Source: Ancylobacter novellus DSM 506 (GTDB taxonomy: Bacteria > Pseudomonadota > Alphaproteobacteria > Rhizobiales > Xanthobacteraceae). Taken from it: 64,000 nucleotides of DNA. The position numbers and the translations under genes were made by a program. Shown piece after piece: positions 1 to 10,468 of the stretch. Every line of letters begins with the position of its first letter. The first letter of the stretch is position 1. The stretch lies in contig NC_014217.1 in the NCBI RefSeq assembly GCF_000092925.1, forward strand, positions 3,038,001 through 3,102,000. The letters are read 5' to 3'. The notes beneath the pieces were generated by a model, which saw nothing but the letters and a program-made list of their open reading frames with translations, made no database searches and had not been told where the DNA came from.

Positions 1-786
1 TACTGGCCGCGCCGTCAGCAGCATTCTCGTGCGGGCAGCTCAGACTTGCCCACGCTGGTGGAGCAAGCGCACAAGCCGTTCTGTGACATCATTGAGGGCG
101 ACAGGATCCTCGCTCTGGCTCGCGCAAATGAGCTGATTGATAGTTGCCTCGATCTCTGGAGCGCTCTTCTCGGTGCTCGAGGCCAGAAACTCAATTGCAG
201 CAACTACCGTGTCGAGCGTGCGCGGCGGGTGGCCTTGCAGCACGATTGGGACGCGACAGAGCTCTCTGGAGCCCTGCTCGGCATAGCTCTCGCCTCCTCG
301 CTCGCGTAGAACACAACTGATCCAGCGGGGGAACTCTGTACACAAGTCAACATTATGTTGTGAGGGCGGCAAACGGAGGCACCAAGCGAATCTGCGCAGT
401 GGTGGGGGTGAGGCGGTGCATCCGCACTTGGCAAACGGTGCCGTCGTCAAGGGTAAGTGAAGCCTCGCCCGATGAGGCGGCCAGAAACACCGATGCATCT
501 GCCTGAACCCGGCCCACACCCTCGAACTCTCCGGTATGCGGACCGACCGTTTGGCGGAATATGCTCAACCAATATTCTGCCGTCGCAGCCCTGCCTCCCG
601 AAGGGCGCAGCAGGCCCATACCATTCAGCCTTCGGGGAAACTCCACGGCCCTTCTCACACGTTGCAGGTGGTTAGGCGCGGCATCGACATCGCACCAAGC
701 CTCCGCACGTCTGATAAGTTCCAGCGAAACGGAAATAACTGTGGCGAGGGCGGCTTTCGCGCCGGGGCTATCGATGTCTGGCCTGC
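1..786. other. Stretch without a recognisable gene
   Basis: Open frames exist on both strands but none is convincing. The best candidate is a minus-strand frame at about 353-786 whose product has ordinary composition and ends at a stop near 353. It runs without a stop into the IS3 relic at 788-911, so its own start cannot be placed. A second minus-strand frame covers about 40-309 and has a helical, acidic C-terminal half. I recognise no family in either. They may be remains of genes interrupted by the insertion sequence. Confidence 0.3.
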
Positions 787-787
787 T

Positions 788-911
788 GCCGGTGGCAAGC
801 TGGTCGTGGACGAAGTCCATCGTCCAGGTCTCGTTGCCGCGCGTCGCCCTGTGTCCGGTCCTCGCGCAACTTCGCCTTCTCCCGACGCTTTGGCGTCTTG
901 TTACGAGGCCG
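788..911 (-). mobile_element. Relic of IS3-family transposase OrfB (IS407-like)
   Basis: Two short pieces in different minus-strand frames match the start of the DDE integrase core of IS3-family OrfB. The first reads RNKTPKRREKAKLRED and the second NETWTMDFVHDQLATG. A frameshift near 845 separates them and nothing else of the catalytic domain follows, so the first Asp of the DDE triad is present but the rest is gone. Known intact members have these segments next to each other in one frame. No terminal inverted repeat was found here. The 5' end of an element of the same type lies at 53123-53300. Confidence 0.72.
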
Positions 912-1027
912 GCGCCCGGCATGCCCAACAACGTCGCAGCGGTTATCAGAGTTCTCGAAGTCGCCGGGGCGACACGACTGACACCGAACTCCTAGAATGT
1001 AACCATGCCGCACCCTAGGAGGGCGGT

Positions 1028-1219
1028 ATGACTAACATCAGCAACGCACTATCCAATCTTGAATTGGCTTTGGAGGGTCAATCTGCCGCCTTAGCCATGA
1101 CCGAACGATCATCTGATCCGACAGAATGCATAAAGCTGATACACCGCGTCGAGCGGTCGTGGCAGCAGATGCTAGCCACGCATCGTAGGCTCATTCGGTT
1201 AGCCAAGGTGCTGGCCTAA
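1028..1219 (+). CDS. Small hypothetical protein, 63 aa
   Basis: This short gene starts at an ATG preceded by a strong Shine-Dalgarno sequence (AGGAGGG, ending five bases upstream). The product is predicted to be mostly helical with no membrane segment or signal peptide. It contains CIKLIHRVERSWQQML, which could form an amphipathic helix. I do not recognise the family. The good ribosome binding site and normal codon use are the main support. No operon partner is obvious; the next gene begins 165 bases downstream. Confidence 0.55.
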   Translation: MTNISNALSNLELALEGQSAALAMTERSSDPTECIKLIHRVERSWQQMLATHRRLIRLAKVLA

Positions 1220-1384
1220 CAGCCGGCGTGGCCGTGCGCCCCGCTTGACGCCTACGGCCTCTTCGAACATCAATATCCCGCCCGTGACGCTGACAAGCAT
1301 GTCGGCAGAGGCACCAGCGGCGTGAACCGACACACGCGCCTCAACTGGCAACGCAACGGTCATCAACTCCATAGGAGATCGACG

Positions 1385-1597
1385 ATGCGTGCCGACATGT
1401 CAGAATCCACTATCCGCCGCCGCCTCGCCAAGGTTGGCTTCCGCCTGCAGAAGACGCCTGCGCACCATTGGACCCGCGCAGAGTTTGGGACCGGGTACGA
1501 GGTGGTCGATGAGGGCGACATGCTGATCCTGGGATGCTCTCAACGCCCCTATGACGCCACGCTCGAAGACGTGCGGACGTTCGTCGCGGGGCTGTGA
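1385..1597 (+). CDS. Small hypothetical protein, 70 aa
   Basis: The ATG at 1385 is chosen over an upstream in-frame start at 1322 because TAGGAGATCGACG places a clear Shine-Dalgarno sequence in front of it. The product begins MRADMSESTIRRRLAK, which reads like a short helix-turn-helix or ribbon-helix-helix type segment. It continues with a compact region containing GYEVVDEGDMLILGC. No catalytic motif, signal peptide or transmembrane segment is visible. The family is not recognised; a small cytoplasmic accessory protein is the most that can be said. Confidence 0.6.
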   Translation: MRADMSESTIRRRLAKVGFRLQKTPAHHWTRAEFGTGYEVVDEGDMLILGCSQRPYDATLEDVRTFVAGL

Positions 1598-1693
1598 GAA
1601 GCATATCTGGTGGCGCGGGAATTGCCCCGGATCCCGCCGCGCGCAGCTTGAGACCGGGCGTTTCGACCATGTAACGTTGCTACCAACGGGGGG

Positions 1694-1905
1694 ATGAGCG
1701 AAGCAGAGCAGACGGAAGAGAAGCCGTTCAATCCTGGAGACGTGGTCCAACTGAAGTCTGGCGGCGCTAAGATGACGGTTGCATGGTGCGAGGATTACCA
1801 GGGTATTATAAGCGTGTTCTGCCATTGGTTTGCAACCGCATGCCGCCGTGGAAAAAGGATGAGGATCTCTTCCCCGCCACTTCGGTGAACCTGATTGAGC
1901 GCTAA
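1694..1905 (+). pseudogene. YodC-like (DUF2158) protein with a frameshift
   Basis: The N-terminal half reads FNPGDVVQLKSGGAKMTV, the signature of the short YodC/DUF2158 family whose function is unknown. After CHWF the frame is lost. The expected C-terminal half (PPWKKDEDLFPATSVNLIER, then TAA at 1903-1905) is found in the neighbouring frame from about 1837. A single missing base near 1832-1838 explains this. Left as it is, the frame ends at 1888 with an unrelated tail. Rejoined, the protein would be about 70 residues, normal for the family. Either a recent pseudogene or a sequencing error. Confidence 0.75.
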
Positions 1906-2059
1906 GCCGCAGCCTTACCCGGCGCCCGCGCCACTCTCGCGGAGTTTACCGCGAAAGATTGCACTCGCACACCATCACTCTTACCGCGCGTGACAGTGCC
2001 CTAATGGCATGCAAGATTAACCTAACGTTACCGCAAATTGCGGGACGGAGGGGGCAACA

Positions 2060-2296
2060 ATGGCTTTCCAACCGATTACGGCGGTACAACGCCTTGCGCT
2101 GGCGAGACTTCGGGCCTGCGACGGCGCGCTTTCTTCGCTGACAGGCGTCAGCCAGACGACGGTCGACACCCTGCTTGCAATGGGGCTGGCGGAGGGCTCT
2201 GGAATAAATCTCAGCGGCCACGTCGTTTACCGGCTTACGGCTCGCGGCCGGGGGGCCTGCAACAGGTTCTCGCAGCTCGGCCTTTTGCCCATTTAG
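2060..2296 (+). CDS. Small hypothetical protein, 78 aa, possible winged helix
   Basis: The start is supported by a purine-rich GGAGGGGGC stretch eight to ten bases upstream. The first two thirds read as a helix-turn-helix type core (AVQRLALARLRACDGAL, then VSQTTVDTLLAMGLAEG) followed by a strand-like YRLTARGRGAC. This resembles a minimal winged-helix domain of the MarR or ArsR style, but it is shorter than those families and no exact family is recognised. It stands alone with about 600 bases of non-coding DNA downstream. Confidence 0.55.
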   Translation: MAFQPITAVQRLALARLRACDGALSSLTGVSQTTVDTLLAMGLAEGSGINLSGHVVYRLTARGRGACNRFSQLGLLPI

Positions 2297-2904
2297 GCCC
2301 GCGGGGCCTTTACCAGCCTGAGGACTATCAAGGCTCCGGCCTCGGCACGGGCACCTTTCGCTACAATGCCGTCATGCATGGCCCAACCTTCAGCCTGGGC
2401 TGGCATTTTTGACTGAGAATTATCCTCATGACTCGCCTTCACGGTCGCAAGCTTGCTAAGGTGCAAGGTCATCAAGTCCTGTCGGAATCGGATTGGCCGA
2501 GCCGTGCCACCCTGGTGCTTTCAGTCTCAGTAGCCGGATCCGCGCCATCGCCGCTCGGCGTCCTGACGTCGCCGCTGGCCGGTTCGCATTGGGAGCATCG
2601 AATGCTCAGGTTTACGCGCATGAAGCTCTAGGCAACGGTGCGCGACCGCTGGCGCCCGTGCACATCATCGTAACGTCCGGACAATCCGGCGACGCCTCCG
2701 AATTTCCTGCAGCGGGCGTGTTCTTCGTTGCGCAGTCAGCCATCGCCCGAGAAGCGGGCGAAAGCCCATGATTTTCCTACGACATAACGCGTCCCTGGAC
2801 ATTGCGTATACCGTACAGGCCGCACGTGCCCGGCCTCATTCGAGATGCCGCCAGGGCGCTGCGCCGGCGCCGGGCACGCTCTTCGACGCCCCTGCTGCAG
2901 ATCG
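2297..2904. other. Intergenic stretch, no supported gene
   Basis: About 600 bases with short overlapping open frames on both strands. None has a recognisable motif or a convincing ribosome binding site. The plus-strand frames at 2428-2631 and 2493-2771 have poor composition for real proteins. No repeat, terminator or promoter stood out. Confidence 0.4.
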
Positions 2905-3234
2905 CTATCGTATGCTGGATCGCCCAGCAGATGGCTCGGCGCGCAGTTTCCTTGCTGCGTAACGCGCATCGCGCCGCGCCTTGGCGCTGGCCTTATCTGC
3001 GGCGGCCTCCTGGGCATCGGCTTCCTGCCGAGCCTTTTCCTTCGCCGCTTCCGCTTTCTGCCGCTCGGCTTGCCGGGCTTTTCGCGCCTCGTCTATGGTC
3101 CGGCGTTCCATAGCTCTCGCAATAACCGCAGGATCATCGGCACCGGGACGAGCCGCAAGCTTCGCAAGCATGCGCGCCTTGGCAGCGACGGCTGTTTTCT
3201 GTCGGTCCTGGAAGTTATCGATGTTCTTCATCAC
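2905..3234 (-). CDS. DUF6481-type small charged protein
   Basis: The 109-residue product starts MKNIDNFQDRQKTAVAAKARML and continues with the ARPGADDPAVIARAMERR segment typical of the alphaproteobacterial DUF6481 family. The rest is a long, highly charged helix rich in Ala, Lys, Arg and Glu (EARKARQAERQKAEAAKEKA), likely a coiled coil. There is no signal peptide or membrane segment. The function of the family is unknown. It is the last of a run of minus-strand small genes downstream of a cold-shock gene, as often seen for this family. Confidence 0.75.
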   Translation of the reverse strand: MMKNIDNFQDRQKTAVAAKARMLAKLAARPGADDPAVIARAMERRTIDEARKARQAERQKAEAAKEKARQEADAQEAAADKASAKARRDARYAARKLRAEPSAGRSSIR

Positions 3235-3238
3235 CGCC

Positions 3239-3433
3239 CTATATCGTCGAGACCTGCTGTACTTTCGTCTCGTCGTCGATCATCGATTCGATGGCGCCAA
3301 TGGCGATTTCGAGATTGGCGATTTTCTGAAGCGCCTTGTCCGACGGGACGGCATTGACTTCAGCCGCTGCGGCAAGCAGCTCGCGCTGTACGGCCAGCAG
3401 CCGGCTGCGGAGAGTCTCAAGCTTGGACGTCAT
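3239..3433 (-). CDS. Small hypothetical helical protein, 64 aa
   Basis: The product is a short helical protein beginning MTSKLETLRSRLLAVQREL, with heptad-like spacing of leucines, and with an acidic second helix (ALQKIANLEIAIGAIESMIDD). It lies four bases upstream of the DUF6481 gene, so the two are probably co-transcribed. No family is recognised. The close spacing and normal codon use support a real gene. Confidence 0.6.
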   Translation of the reverse strand: MTSKLETLRSRLLAVQRELLAAAAEVNAVPSDKALQKIANLEIAIGAIESMIDDETKVQQVSTI

Positions 3434-3475
3434 GGGATCCGCTTACTTCGGCAATGAGGGGGCAACAGGCGGGCG

Positions 3476-3700
3476 CTATGGCTTGCGGCGCGTGCGCGGC
3501 GGCTTCGGCGCGCTTGTATCGACGGCGTGCTCGGCGGCCTCCTTTGCGAGCCGGGCCTCCCGCAGACGTGCGGTCTTGGCTTCACGAAGCGCAGCTTCCT
3601 GCTTGATCAGGGATTTGGCGATCCGAGAAGCGGCTTCAGCCTTGCTCTCGGTCTGGGACAGCTTCGGCTTGAAAGTCGGGTCACGCGCGGGCGCCATCAT
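3476..3700 (-). CDS. Small basic hypothetical protein, 74 aa
   Basis: The ATG at 3700 is preferred over an upstream in-frame start at 3781 because AAGGGAG lies at the right distance and because the longer version would run through the terminator at 3723-3746. The product (MMAPARDPTFKPKL...) is rich in Ala, Lys, Arg and Glu and ends in a basic tail, PKPPRTRRKP. A single charged helix is likely. The composition resembles the DUF6481 protein two genes downstream, suggesting a set of small nucleic-acid or chaperone-type accessory proteins; this is inference. Confidence 0.6.
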   Translation of the reverse strand: MMAPARDPTFKPKLSQTESKAEAASRIAKSLIKQEAALREAKTARLREARLAKEAAEHAVDTSAPKPPRTRRKP

Positions 3701-3722
3701 GCTCAAACTCCCTTCGCAAATG

Positions 3723-3746
3723 AAAAAGGCCGGGTCTCCCCGGCCT
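3723..3746 (-). terminator. Rho-independent terminator after the cold-shock gene
   Basis: On the minus strand a seven-pair GC-rich stem (GGCCGGG pairing with CCCGGCC, loop of four) is followed directly by five T residues. It sits about 60 bases past the stop of the cold-shock gene at 3808-4017 and before the start of the next small gene. It most likely ends the cold-shock transcript. Confidence 0.8.
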
Positions 3747-3807
3747 TCCCACAATTGCCTCAACGATCCGTGCCAGTACATCCGTGGTCAAAGATCGGAG
3801 GCAACAA

Positions 3808-4017
3808 TCACACAGCCTGGAGGCTGCCGGCCGAGCTCTTGCCGCTTCGACGGTCCGTCTCGACCTCGTAGGAGATTTTCTGCCCTTCATTGAGGCCGAC
3901 GAGGCCGGCCCGCTCCACCGCGGAAATATGGACGAACACATCCGGCCCGCCATTGTCGGGCTGAATGAAGCCAAAGCCCTTCTGTCCGTTGAACCATTTC
4001 ACAGTACCTGCCGCCAT
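3808..4017 (-). CDS. Cold-shock protein, CspA family
   Basis: A 69-residue single cold-shock domain, the usual family size. It binds single-stranded RNA and DNA and acts as an RNA chaperone in the cytoplasm. Both nucleic-acid-binding motifs are intact: KGFGFI (RNP1) and VFVHIS (RNP2). The start MAAGTVKWFNGQKGFGF is standard. A strong terminator follows, and a hairpin lies in the upstream leader at 4052-4071. A second, different member lies at 11047-11259. Rhizobial genomes usually carry several; which condition induces this one cannot be told from the sequence. Confidence 0.95.
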   Translation of the reverse strand: MAAGTVKWFNGQKGFGFIQPDNGGPDVFVHISAVERAGLVGLNEGQKISYEVETDRRSGKSSAGSLQAV

Positions 4018-4051
4018 GACGATATCCTTTCAGCCGACATAGAAATTCGAG

Positions 4052-4071
4052 CGCTCGCAGCCTCGCGAGCG
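4052..4071 (-). promoter_or_regulatory. Hairpin in the leader of the cold-shock gene
   Basis: A perfect seven-pair stem, CGCTCGC with GCGAGCG around a six-base loop, lies 35 to 54 bases upstream of the cold-shock start codon. Cold-shock leaders often fold and control translation. Whether this hairpin does so is inference. Confidence 0.45.
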
Positions 4072-4195
4072 TCATGTGAACATCGATTTGAGAGGAAGTT
4101 CGCTAAGGCGCAATCATGCGCAAGACAAAGTTCAACGTGCCAGATCGATGCGCTAATGTACATGGACCCAGTTAATATTACAAGTGCGGCCTGAA

Positions 4196-4498
4196 TTATT
4201 TTTGTTCAGCTGGTCGAGATACGGGCTTGGCGCCGGCTCGACCGATAATCGGTTTCTTCTTCGGCGCGGCGATGAGGCCATCTCTCACGGCCTGCTTTCG
4301 CGCCAGCTTCTTGGCGCGCCGGATGGCTTCGGCGTCTTCGCGCTTGCGCCGCTCCGACGGCTTCTCATAAGCGCGGCGGGCCTTCATTTCCCGGAAGACG
4401 CCTTCGCGCTGCATCTTCTTCTTCAGAGCTCTCAAGGCCTGGTCGACATTGTTGTCGCGAACGAGAACCTGCAAGTTGTGTCCGATCACATGCAGCAC
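4196..4498 (-). CDS. rpsU: 30S ribosomal protein S21
   Basis: The core [20 protein letters not shown] followed by [25 protein letters not shown] is diagnostic of S21, a small basic protein of the 30S subunit platform involved in initiation. The C-terminal part is an Ala/Lys/Arg-rich extension as in other alphaproteobacteria. The family normally starts at MQVLVRDN. Here that position is a TTG codon (4474), and the first ATG lies eight codons further upstream at 4498, with a GTG at 4489. Neither has a strong Shine-Dalgarno sequence, so the exact start is uncertain. Its neighbours are small stress-type genes, so this could be an additional S21 copy. Confidence 0.9.
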   Translation of the reverse strand: MLHVIGHNLQVLVRDNNVDQALRALKKKMQREGVFREMKARRAYEKPSERRKREDAEAIRRAKKLARKQAVRDGLIAAPKKKPIIGRAGAKPVSRPAEQK

Positions 4499-4595
4499 GG
4501 CTGCTGACTAGCGACGCGTCGGAATTGACGGCGCCGTGTCCTACGGGCAGAGGCCGTTGAAGAATCGCTCAAGGGGGGCCAAGACACAGCTGTGC

Positions 4596-4883
4596 TTATG
4601 CGCTCCGGTTCCGCCACCGCCGACACGCAGCCAGGGCGATCTCCAGACCGGCCAACGAGTGGCGAGCTGCCAGATTGATGACGCCGACCTTTAGTTCGGC
4701 GGCAAATACCGGCCAGTACCGGTCGACGGCGTCTCCAAGTTCGCGATCGGAGCACAGGTCGCTCGCCCGCAACCCGATCTCGCATATCGCCCTAGCGCGA
4801 CGTTCGATTGCTCCCACCGCGCGCAGTATCGGACGTTCGTCTCGGGGCAACGTGTACGGGCTCGGGTCGCGAGCGTTGCTCAT
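4596..4883 (-). CDS. Hypothetical protein, 95 aa
   Basis: A soluble, mainly helical protein starting MSNARDPSPYTLPRDERPIL. It contains AIERRARAICEIGLRASDLCSDRELGDAVDRYWPVF, which looks like a folded helical domain, and ends in a basic tail. No known motif, signal peptide or membrane helix is seen. It begins two bases after the stop of the gene at 4886-5113, so the two form a translationally close pair. Function unknown. Confidence 0.65.
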   Translation of the reverse strand: MSNARDPSPYTLPRDERPILRAVGAIERRARAICEIGLRASDLCSDRELGDAVDRYWPVFAAELKVGVINLAARHSLAGLEIALAACRRWRNRSA

Positions 4884-4885
4884 CG

Positions 4886-5113
4886 TCAGCTTCGCAGTCG
4901 GCGGCTTGCCGTGACACGAATGACCGCCACATCCTGACCGAGATGATCCATCGCCGACAATTCGATGTCTGAACCGCTCGGCGGATGCGCATTCGCCCGT
5001 CCAAGCTCATCGAAGCACAGGCGCACCAAAGTCGCCCAGGCGGCATCGTCGTTGGCGAGCTCGAGCGGAGCATCCTTGTCCTCGCCAGTTCGTCGGAAAC
5101 GATAGGTCGACAC
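4886..5113 (-). CDS. Hypothetical protein, 75 aa, DUF6894-like
   Basis: The product begins MSTYRFRRTGEDKDAPLEL and has the plan of the DUF6894 family: a short N-terminal strand, a spacer with acidic residues, a helix (DAAWATLVRLCFDELGRA) and a C-terminal strand (QDVAVIRVTASRR). Family assignment is tentative because the sequence is divergent. DUF6894 proteins are small, of unknown function and common in rhizobia. It is the first gene of a two-gene unit with the 95-residue protein downstream. Confidence 0.6.
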   Translation of the reverse strand: MSTYRFRRTGEDKDAPLELANDDAAWATLVRLCFDELGRANAHPPSGSDIELSAMDHLGQDVAVIRVTASRRLRS

Positions 5114-5404
5114 TTCATCTGCTCCCAGTCATGAACATTCGCGGACAGAGGCGGTGCCTAGCGCGGAGCGGCCACAGCTCGCCGCCGGAGCGAACTGACG
5201 ATAAGGGAAGCGTGAGAGCAGAGGGACTGCGATATCGAAGGCGAAAGCCATCATCCATTCACCATACTATCACGTGCACGATCCCGAACGGCACACGTCG
5301 GCGTGATAGTGGTGGAATGAGCTATGAAGTTCCTATGGCCGGGGGCCTATTGAGGCCTTGACGTGCCCGCCCGCGGCCACCCGCCATTCCTGCTCTCCCC
5401 CGCT

Positions 5405-6232
5405 TCACCCATGACGAGCCTGGAGCGCCGCCTCGACCTCGTAGGTCCATACGCGGAATGATGTCAGCACATGCGGCCCGAAGGAATTGACGAGTGGCAC
5501 ATCGGCGGCATCCCGTCCGCGGGCCACCACAACCCGGCCCATCCGACGGGTATTGTTCCGCGGATCGAAAGTGTGCCATCTGCCATCGAGGAAGACCTCT
5601 ATCCAGGCGCTGAAGTCCATGGGCTCTGCTGCCGGCACGCCGATATCGCCGAGATGGCCGTTGACGTAGCGCGCGGGAATGTTGAGGCAGCGGCAGAGCG
5701 CCACGGCAAGGTGGGCGTAGTCGCGACAGACGCCGACACGCTCGTGAAAGACCTCGAACGCCGTCCGGGTCGCGCGGGCCTGCATATAGTCGAAGCGGAT
5801 ATGCTGATGGACAAAATCGCAGACGGCCTGCACCCGGCTCCAGCCGGGAGTGAGCCCGCCGAACATGCCCCATGCCGATGCGCCTAGGTGGTCGGTTTCG
5901 CAGTAGCGGCTGCCCATGAGAAAGACGAGGCAATCGTCGGGCAGTTCCGAGATCGGGACTTCCCGGGCGCCGGGAAGCACCTCGTCGGGCTTGCCGTCAT
6001 CCTCGATCGTGGCGTCGCCCCACATCGTCAACCCGCCCGCCGGCGCGATCAGCCTTCGGCATTCATTGCCGAAGAGATCCCGATAGGTCGAGCTCGCCAC
6101 ATGCGGCGTGGTCAGGAATGTCTCGGGCGCCCTGAGATCGGCGGCGCGATCCGGATGCGCCGACAACAGGCACAGCAGTGCTGTTGGCCGCTGGCAGGTG
6201 AGCGAGATTTCATAGCCGTACCGGATGAGCAT
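5405..6232 (-). CDS. Transglutaminase-like family protein
   Basis: A 275-residue cytoplasmic protein with an N-terminal beta domain (MLIRYGYEISLTCQRPTALL) and a C-terminal transglutaminase-like fold. The cysteine motif GVCRDYAHLAVALCR is intact, and so is the Asp region WHTFDPRNN. At the usual catalytic His position before AW the sequence reads MDFSAWIEVF, so Ser replaces His; this may be a subfamily trait or loss of activity. Relatives are thought to act as cysteine peptidases or amide-modifying enzymes. It stands alone, about 125 bases from the next minus-strand gene. Confidence 0.85.
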   Translation of the reverse strand: MLIRYGYEISLTCQRPTALLCLLSAHPDRAADLRAPETFLTTPHVASSTYRDLFGNECRRLIAPAGGLTMWGDATIEDDGKPDEVLPGAREVPISELPDDCLVFLMGSRYCETDHLGASAWGMFGGLTPGWSRVQAVCDFVHQHIRFDYMQARATRTAFEVFHERVGVCRDYAHLAVALCRCLNIPARYVNGHLGDIGVPAAEPMDFSAWIEVFLDGRWHTFDPRNNTRRMGRVVVARGRDAADVPLVNSFGPHVLTSFRVWTYEVEAALQARHG

Positions 6233-6356
6233 GCGCTCTCACCTCTCGCTGAAGGGGGCAGGAAACGCGCGCGTTCGAGCTGACGCGATGTCGGCTGACT
6301 AGCAGCGAGCGTTGGTGGAGTTACCCCCCACGTTATGCTGCTCGACCCGAGACAGA

Positions 6357-6749
6357 TCAGGTGGCGAGGGCCGTTGCGCAGCCTTCGACACCCCGACGGT
6401 CAGGCGTGGTCCGGCCGGGCATGATAGCCCAGCCGCCGGCCTCGACGAACTGGCGCTTCCTGTAATTGTCGGGGATCGCCTTGAACTCGGCGAGCCTCGC
6501 AGGCGCATCCGGCGCGGCGTTGAAACGCTCGACGCAGATGGCCGACGCCAGCTCCCCGCGCGCGACATCGCCTGCGGTTGCGGCCTCCGCGCGTGACGTG
6601 CCGCCAGTCACCCAGCCGCCCCAGTTGAACCCTATGATCATCGTGGCCGCCGCCGTGGCGACACAGGCCCATACGAGGATCATCTTGGAGGGCCGATAGT
6701 CGTCAATCCGCCGGCTGAGTGATGTCTTGGTGCTGCCCTGCATGGCCAT
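6357..6749 (-). CDS. Hypothetical single-pass membrane protein
   Basis: The start at 6749 is chosen because AGGGGAGA lies at good distance; a longer frame reaches 6797. The roughly 130-residue protein has a short cytoplasmic N-terminus, one transmembrane helix (MILVWACVATAAATMIIGF), then a periplasmic part containing ELASAICVERFNAAPDAPARL with a conserved-looking Cys and a second Cys near the C-terminus (VEGCATAL). No enzymatic motif is seen. It follows groEL by about 75 bases on the same strand, and might be transcribed with it. Function unknown. Confidence 0.7.
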   Translation of the reverse strand: MAMQGSTKTSLSRRIDDYRPSKMILVWACVATAAATMIIGFNWGGWVTGGTSRAEAATAGDVARGELASAICVERFNAAPDAPARLAEFKAIPDNYRKRQFVEAGGWAIMPGRTTPDRRGVEGCATALAT

Positions 6750-6824
6750 TGGAAGTCTCCCCTGTCGGTCGATGGTGGAATTCAGCCGTCCGGCCATGCT
6801 GGCCGAACGATTCAGGCACGGTGC

Positions 6825-9404
<2,580 letters not shown>

Positions 9405-9737
9405 ATGACCGCTACAAGCACCCCTCAGCGCAGTGCTCGCCCGATCCAGCGCGATGCCACGACGCATCTCTTTGCAATGGGGCAGGTCGTCCGACTCCGA
9501 GGTGGATACGGCGTCTTCACCTCCCGGTTCGGCGACATCTATCGCATCACCGGCATGCTGCCGCCGAGCGGGAATTTGCTGCAGTATCGCATCCGCAACG
9601 ACGGCGAACTGCACGAGCGGGTTGCAACGGAGGACAGCCTGGAGCTGGTCCTCGCGCCAGCACCGGACGACGACGAGGCGCTCCGTGAGCGCACGTTCGG
9701 CATGACTCAACGGAAAGCGCGCAGCCGCTGGATATGA
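9405..9737 (+). CDS. Conserved hypothetical protein, 110 aa
   Basis: The ATG at 9405 is favoured by AAAGGA upstream; an in-frame start at 9258 would add an unlikely segment. The core FAMGQVVRLRGGYG followed by IYRITGMLPPSGNLLQYRIRNDGELHERV resembles a small beta-barrel-like family found in rhizobia, with tyrosine- and arginine-rich strands. The last residues are charged. No catalytic motif, signal or membrane segment is seen. It leads a row of small plus-strand genes (9790, 10078) that may be co-expressed. Function unknown. Confidence 0.7.
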   Translation: MTATSTPQRSARPIQRDATTHLFAMGQVVRLRGGYGVFTSRFGDIYRITGMLPPSGNLLQYRIRNDGELHERVATEDSLELVLAPAPDDDEALRERTFGMTQRKARSRWI

Positions 9738-9789
9738 AAGGCCGAGAGTAACAGGCACCTGGCAGTGAAGGCGCCCGGGGAGAGCATCG

Positions 9790-10035
9790 ATGAAGATCGT
9801 CATCGAATTCTATCGCATCCGACCGCAGGACGACGCGCATGCGGTCGTCGGTCGCGAGACGGAAGACGCTGCTGATCTCGATGCGGCGATCGAGCGAGCC
9901 CTGGCGCTGGCGCGGACCCTCGACATGCCGCAGCGACCGGACGCCCTGACGATCACCGACGCGCAGGGGAGAAGGCTCTACTCCTGCACGCTCGTCAACG
10001 TCTCAGACAATACGGGGACTCATCGCCATGAATGA
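9790..10035 (+). CDS. Small hypothetical protein, 81 aa
   Basis: A start ATG follows GGGGAGAGC, a good ribosome binding site. The product begins MKIVIEFYRIRPQDDAHAVVGRE, followed by a helix (AADLDAAIERALALARTLD) and a C-terminal strand (DALTITDAQGRRLYSC), giving a beta-alpha-beta plan like DUF6894-type proteins. No exact family is recognised. It lies between two other small conserved genes on the same strand. Confidence 0.65.
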   Translation: MKIVIEFYRIRPQDDAHAVVGRETEDAADLDAAIERALALARTLDMPQRPDALTITDAQGRRLYSCTLVNVSDNTGTHRHE

Positions 10036-10077
10036 CAGCGGAGCCGAACCAGGACGGATGGCCGGCGCGGCCGTGAC

Positions 10078-10368
10078 GTGGCCCTCATGATGCTGGCTTT
10101 TCCAAACCCGAGCCGCAGCTTCGACAGGACGCGTAACGCCGTCAGGTTCACCGGCTATGACGGCATGTTCGAGGTGCCGTTTTTCGTCGAGATTGGCGCG
10201 CTGGTGACGTCGGCCATCGAATTGCGCATGTCGGACACTCTGGAGGCGACGTCGCTTTCCGCCTTTGACGCCTCGCGCGCCTCCATCCACGCTGCCGCGT
10301 TCAAGATCTATTCGGGCGGGCGTCGCACCAACTACACCCTGACCGCCGCCGATCTCCGCCAGGAATGA
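10078..10368 (+). CDS. DUF1488 family protein
   Basis: The product contains FPNPSRSFDRTRNAVRFTGY followed by DGMFEVPFFVEIGAL and ends IYSGGRRTNYTLTAADL, the layout of the DUF1488 family: small cytoplasmic proteins of unknown function. The start is uncertain between GTG at 10078 (giving MALMMLAFPNP, close to the usual MALNFPNP) and ATG at 10087 or 10090. No strong Shine-Dalgarno sequence decides it. Length near 95 residues is normal. Confidence 0.8.
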   Translation: MALMMLAFPNPSRSFDRTRNAVRFTGYDGMFEVPFFVEIGALVTSAIELRMSDTLEATSLSAFDASRASIHAAAFKIYSGGRRTNYTLTAADLRQE

Positions 10369-10468
10369 ACCGGCCGGTTGCCAGTTGACGTGCTCCCGCC
10401 GATTTAGGCCGGTCTGAACTGGAATTTTCCAGCAAAGACTGGTCCAGGAAACCGGAGGCAGGTCAATC

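Noticed and set aside
2428..2771. Two short plus-strand frames with ATG starts
   Set aside because: No convincing ribosome binding site, no motif and unlikely composition; treated as intergenic.
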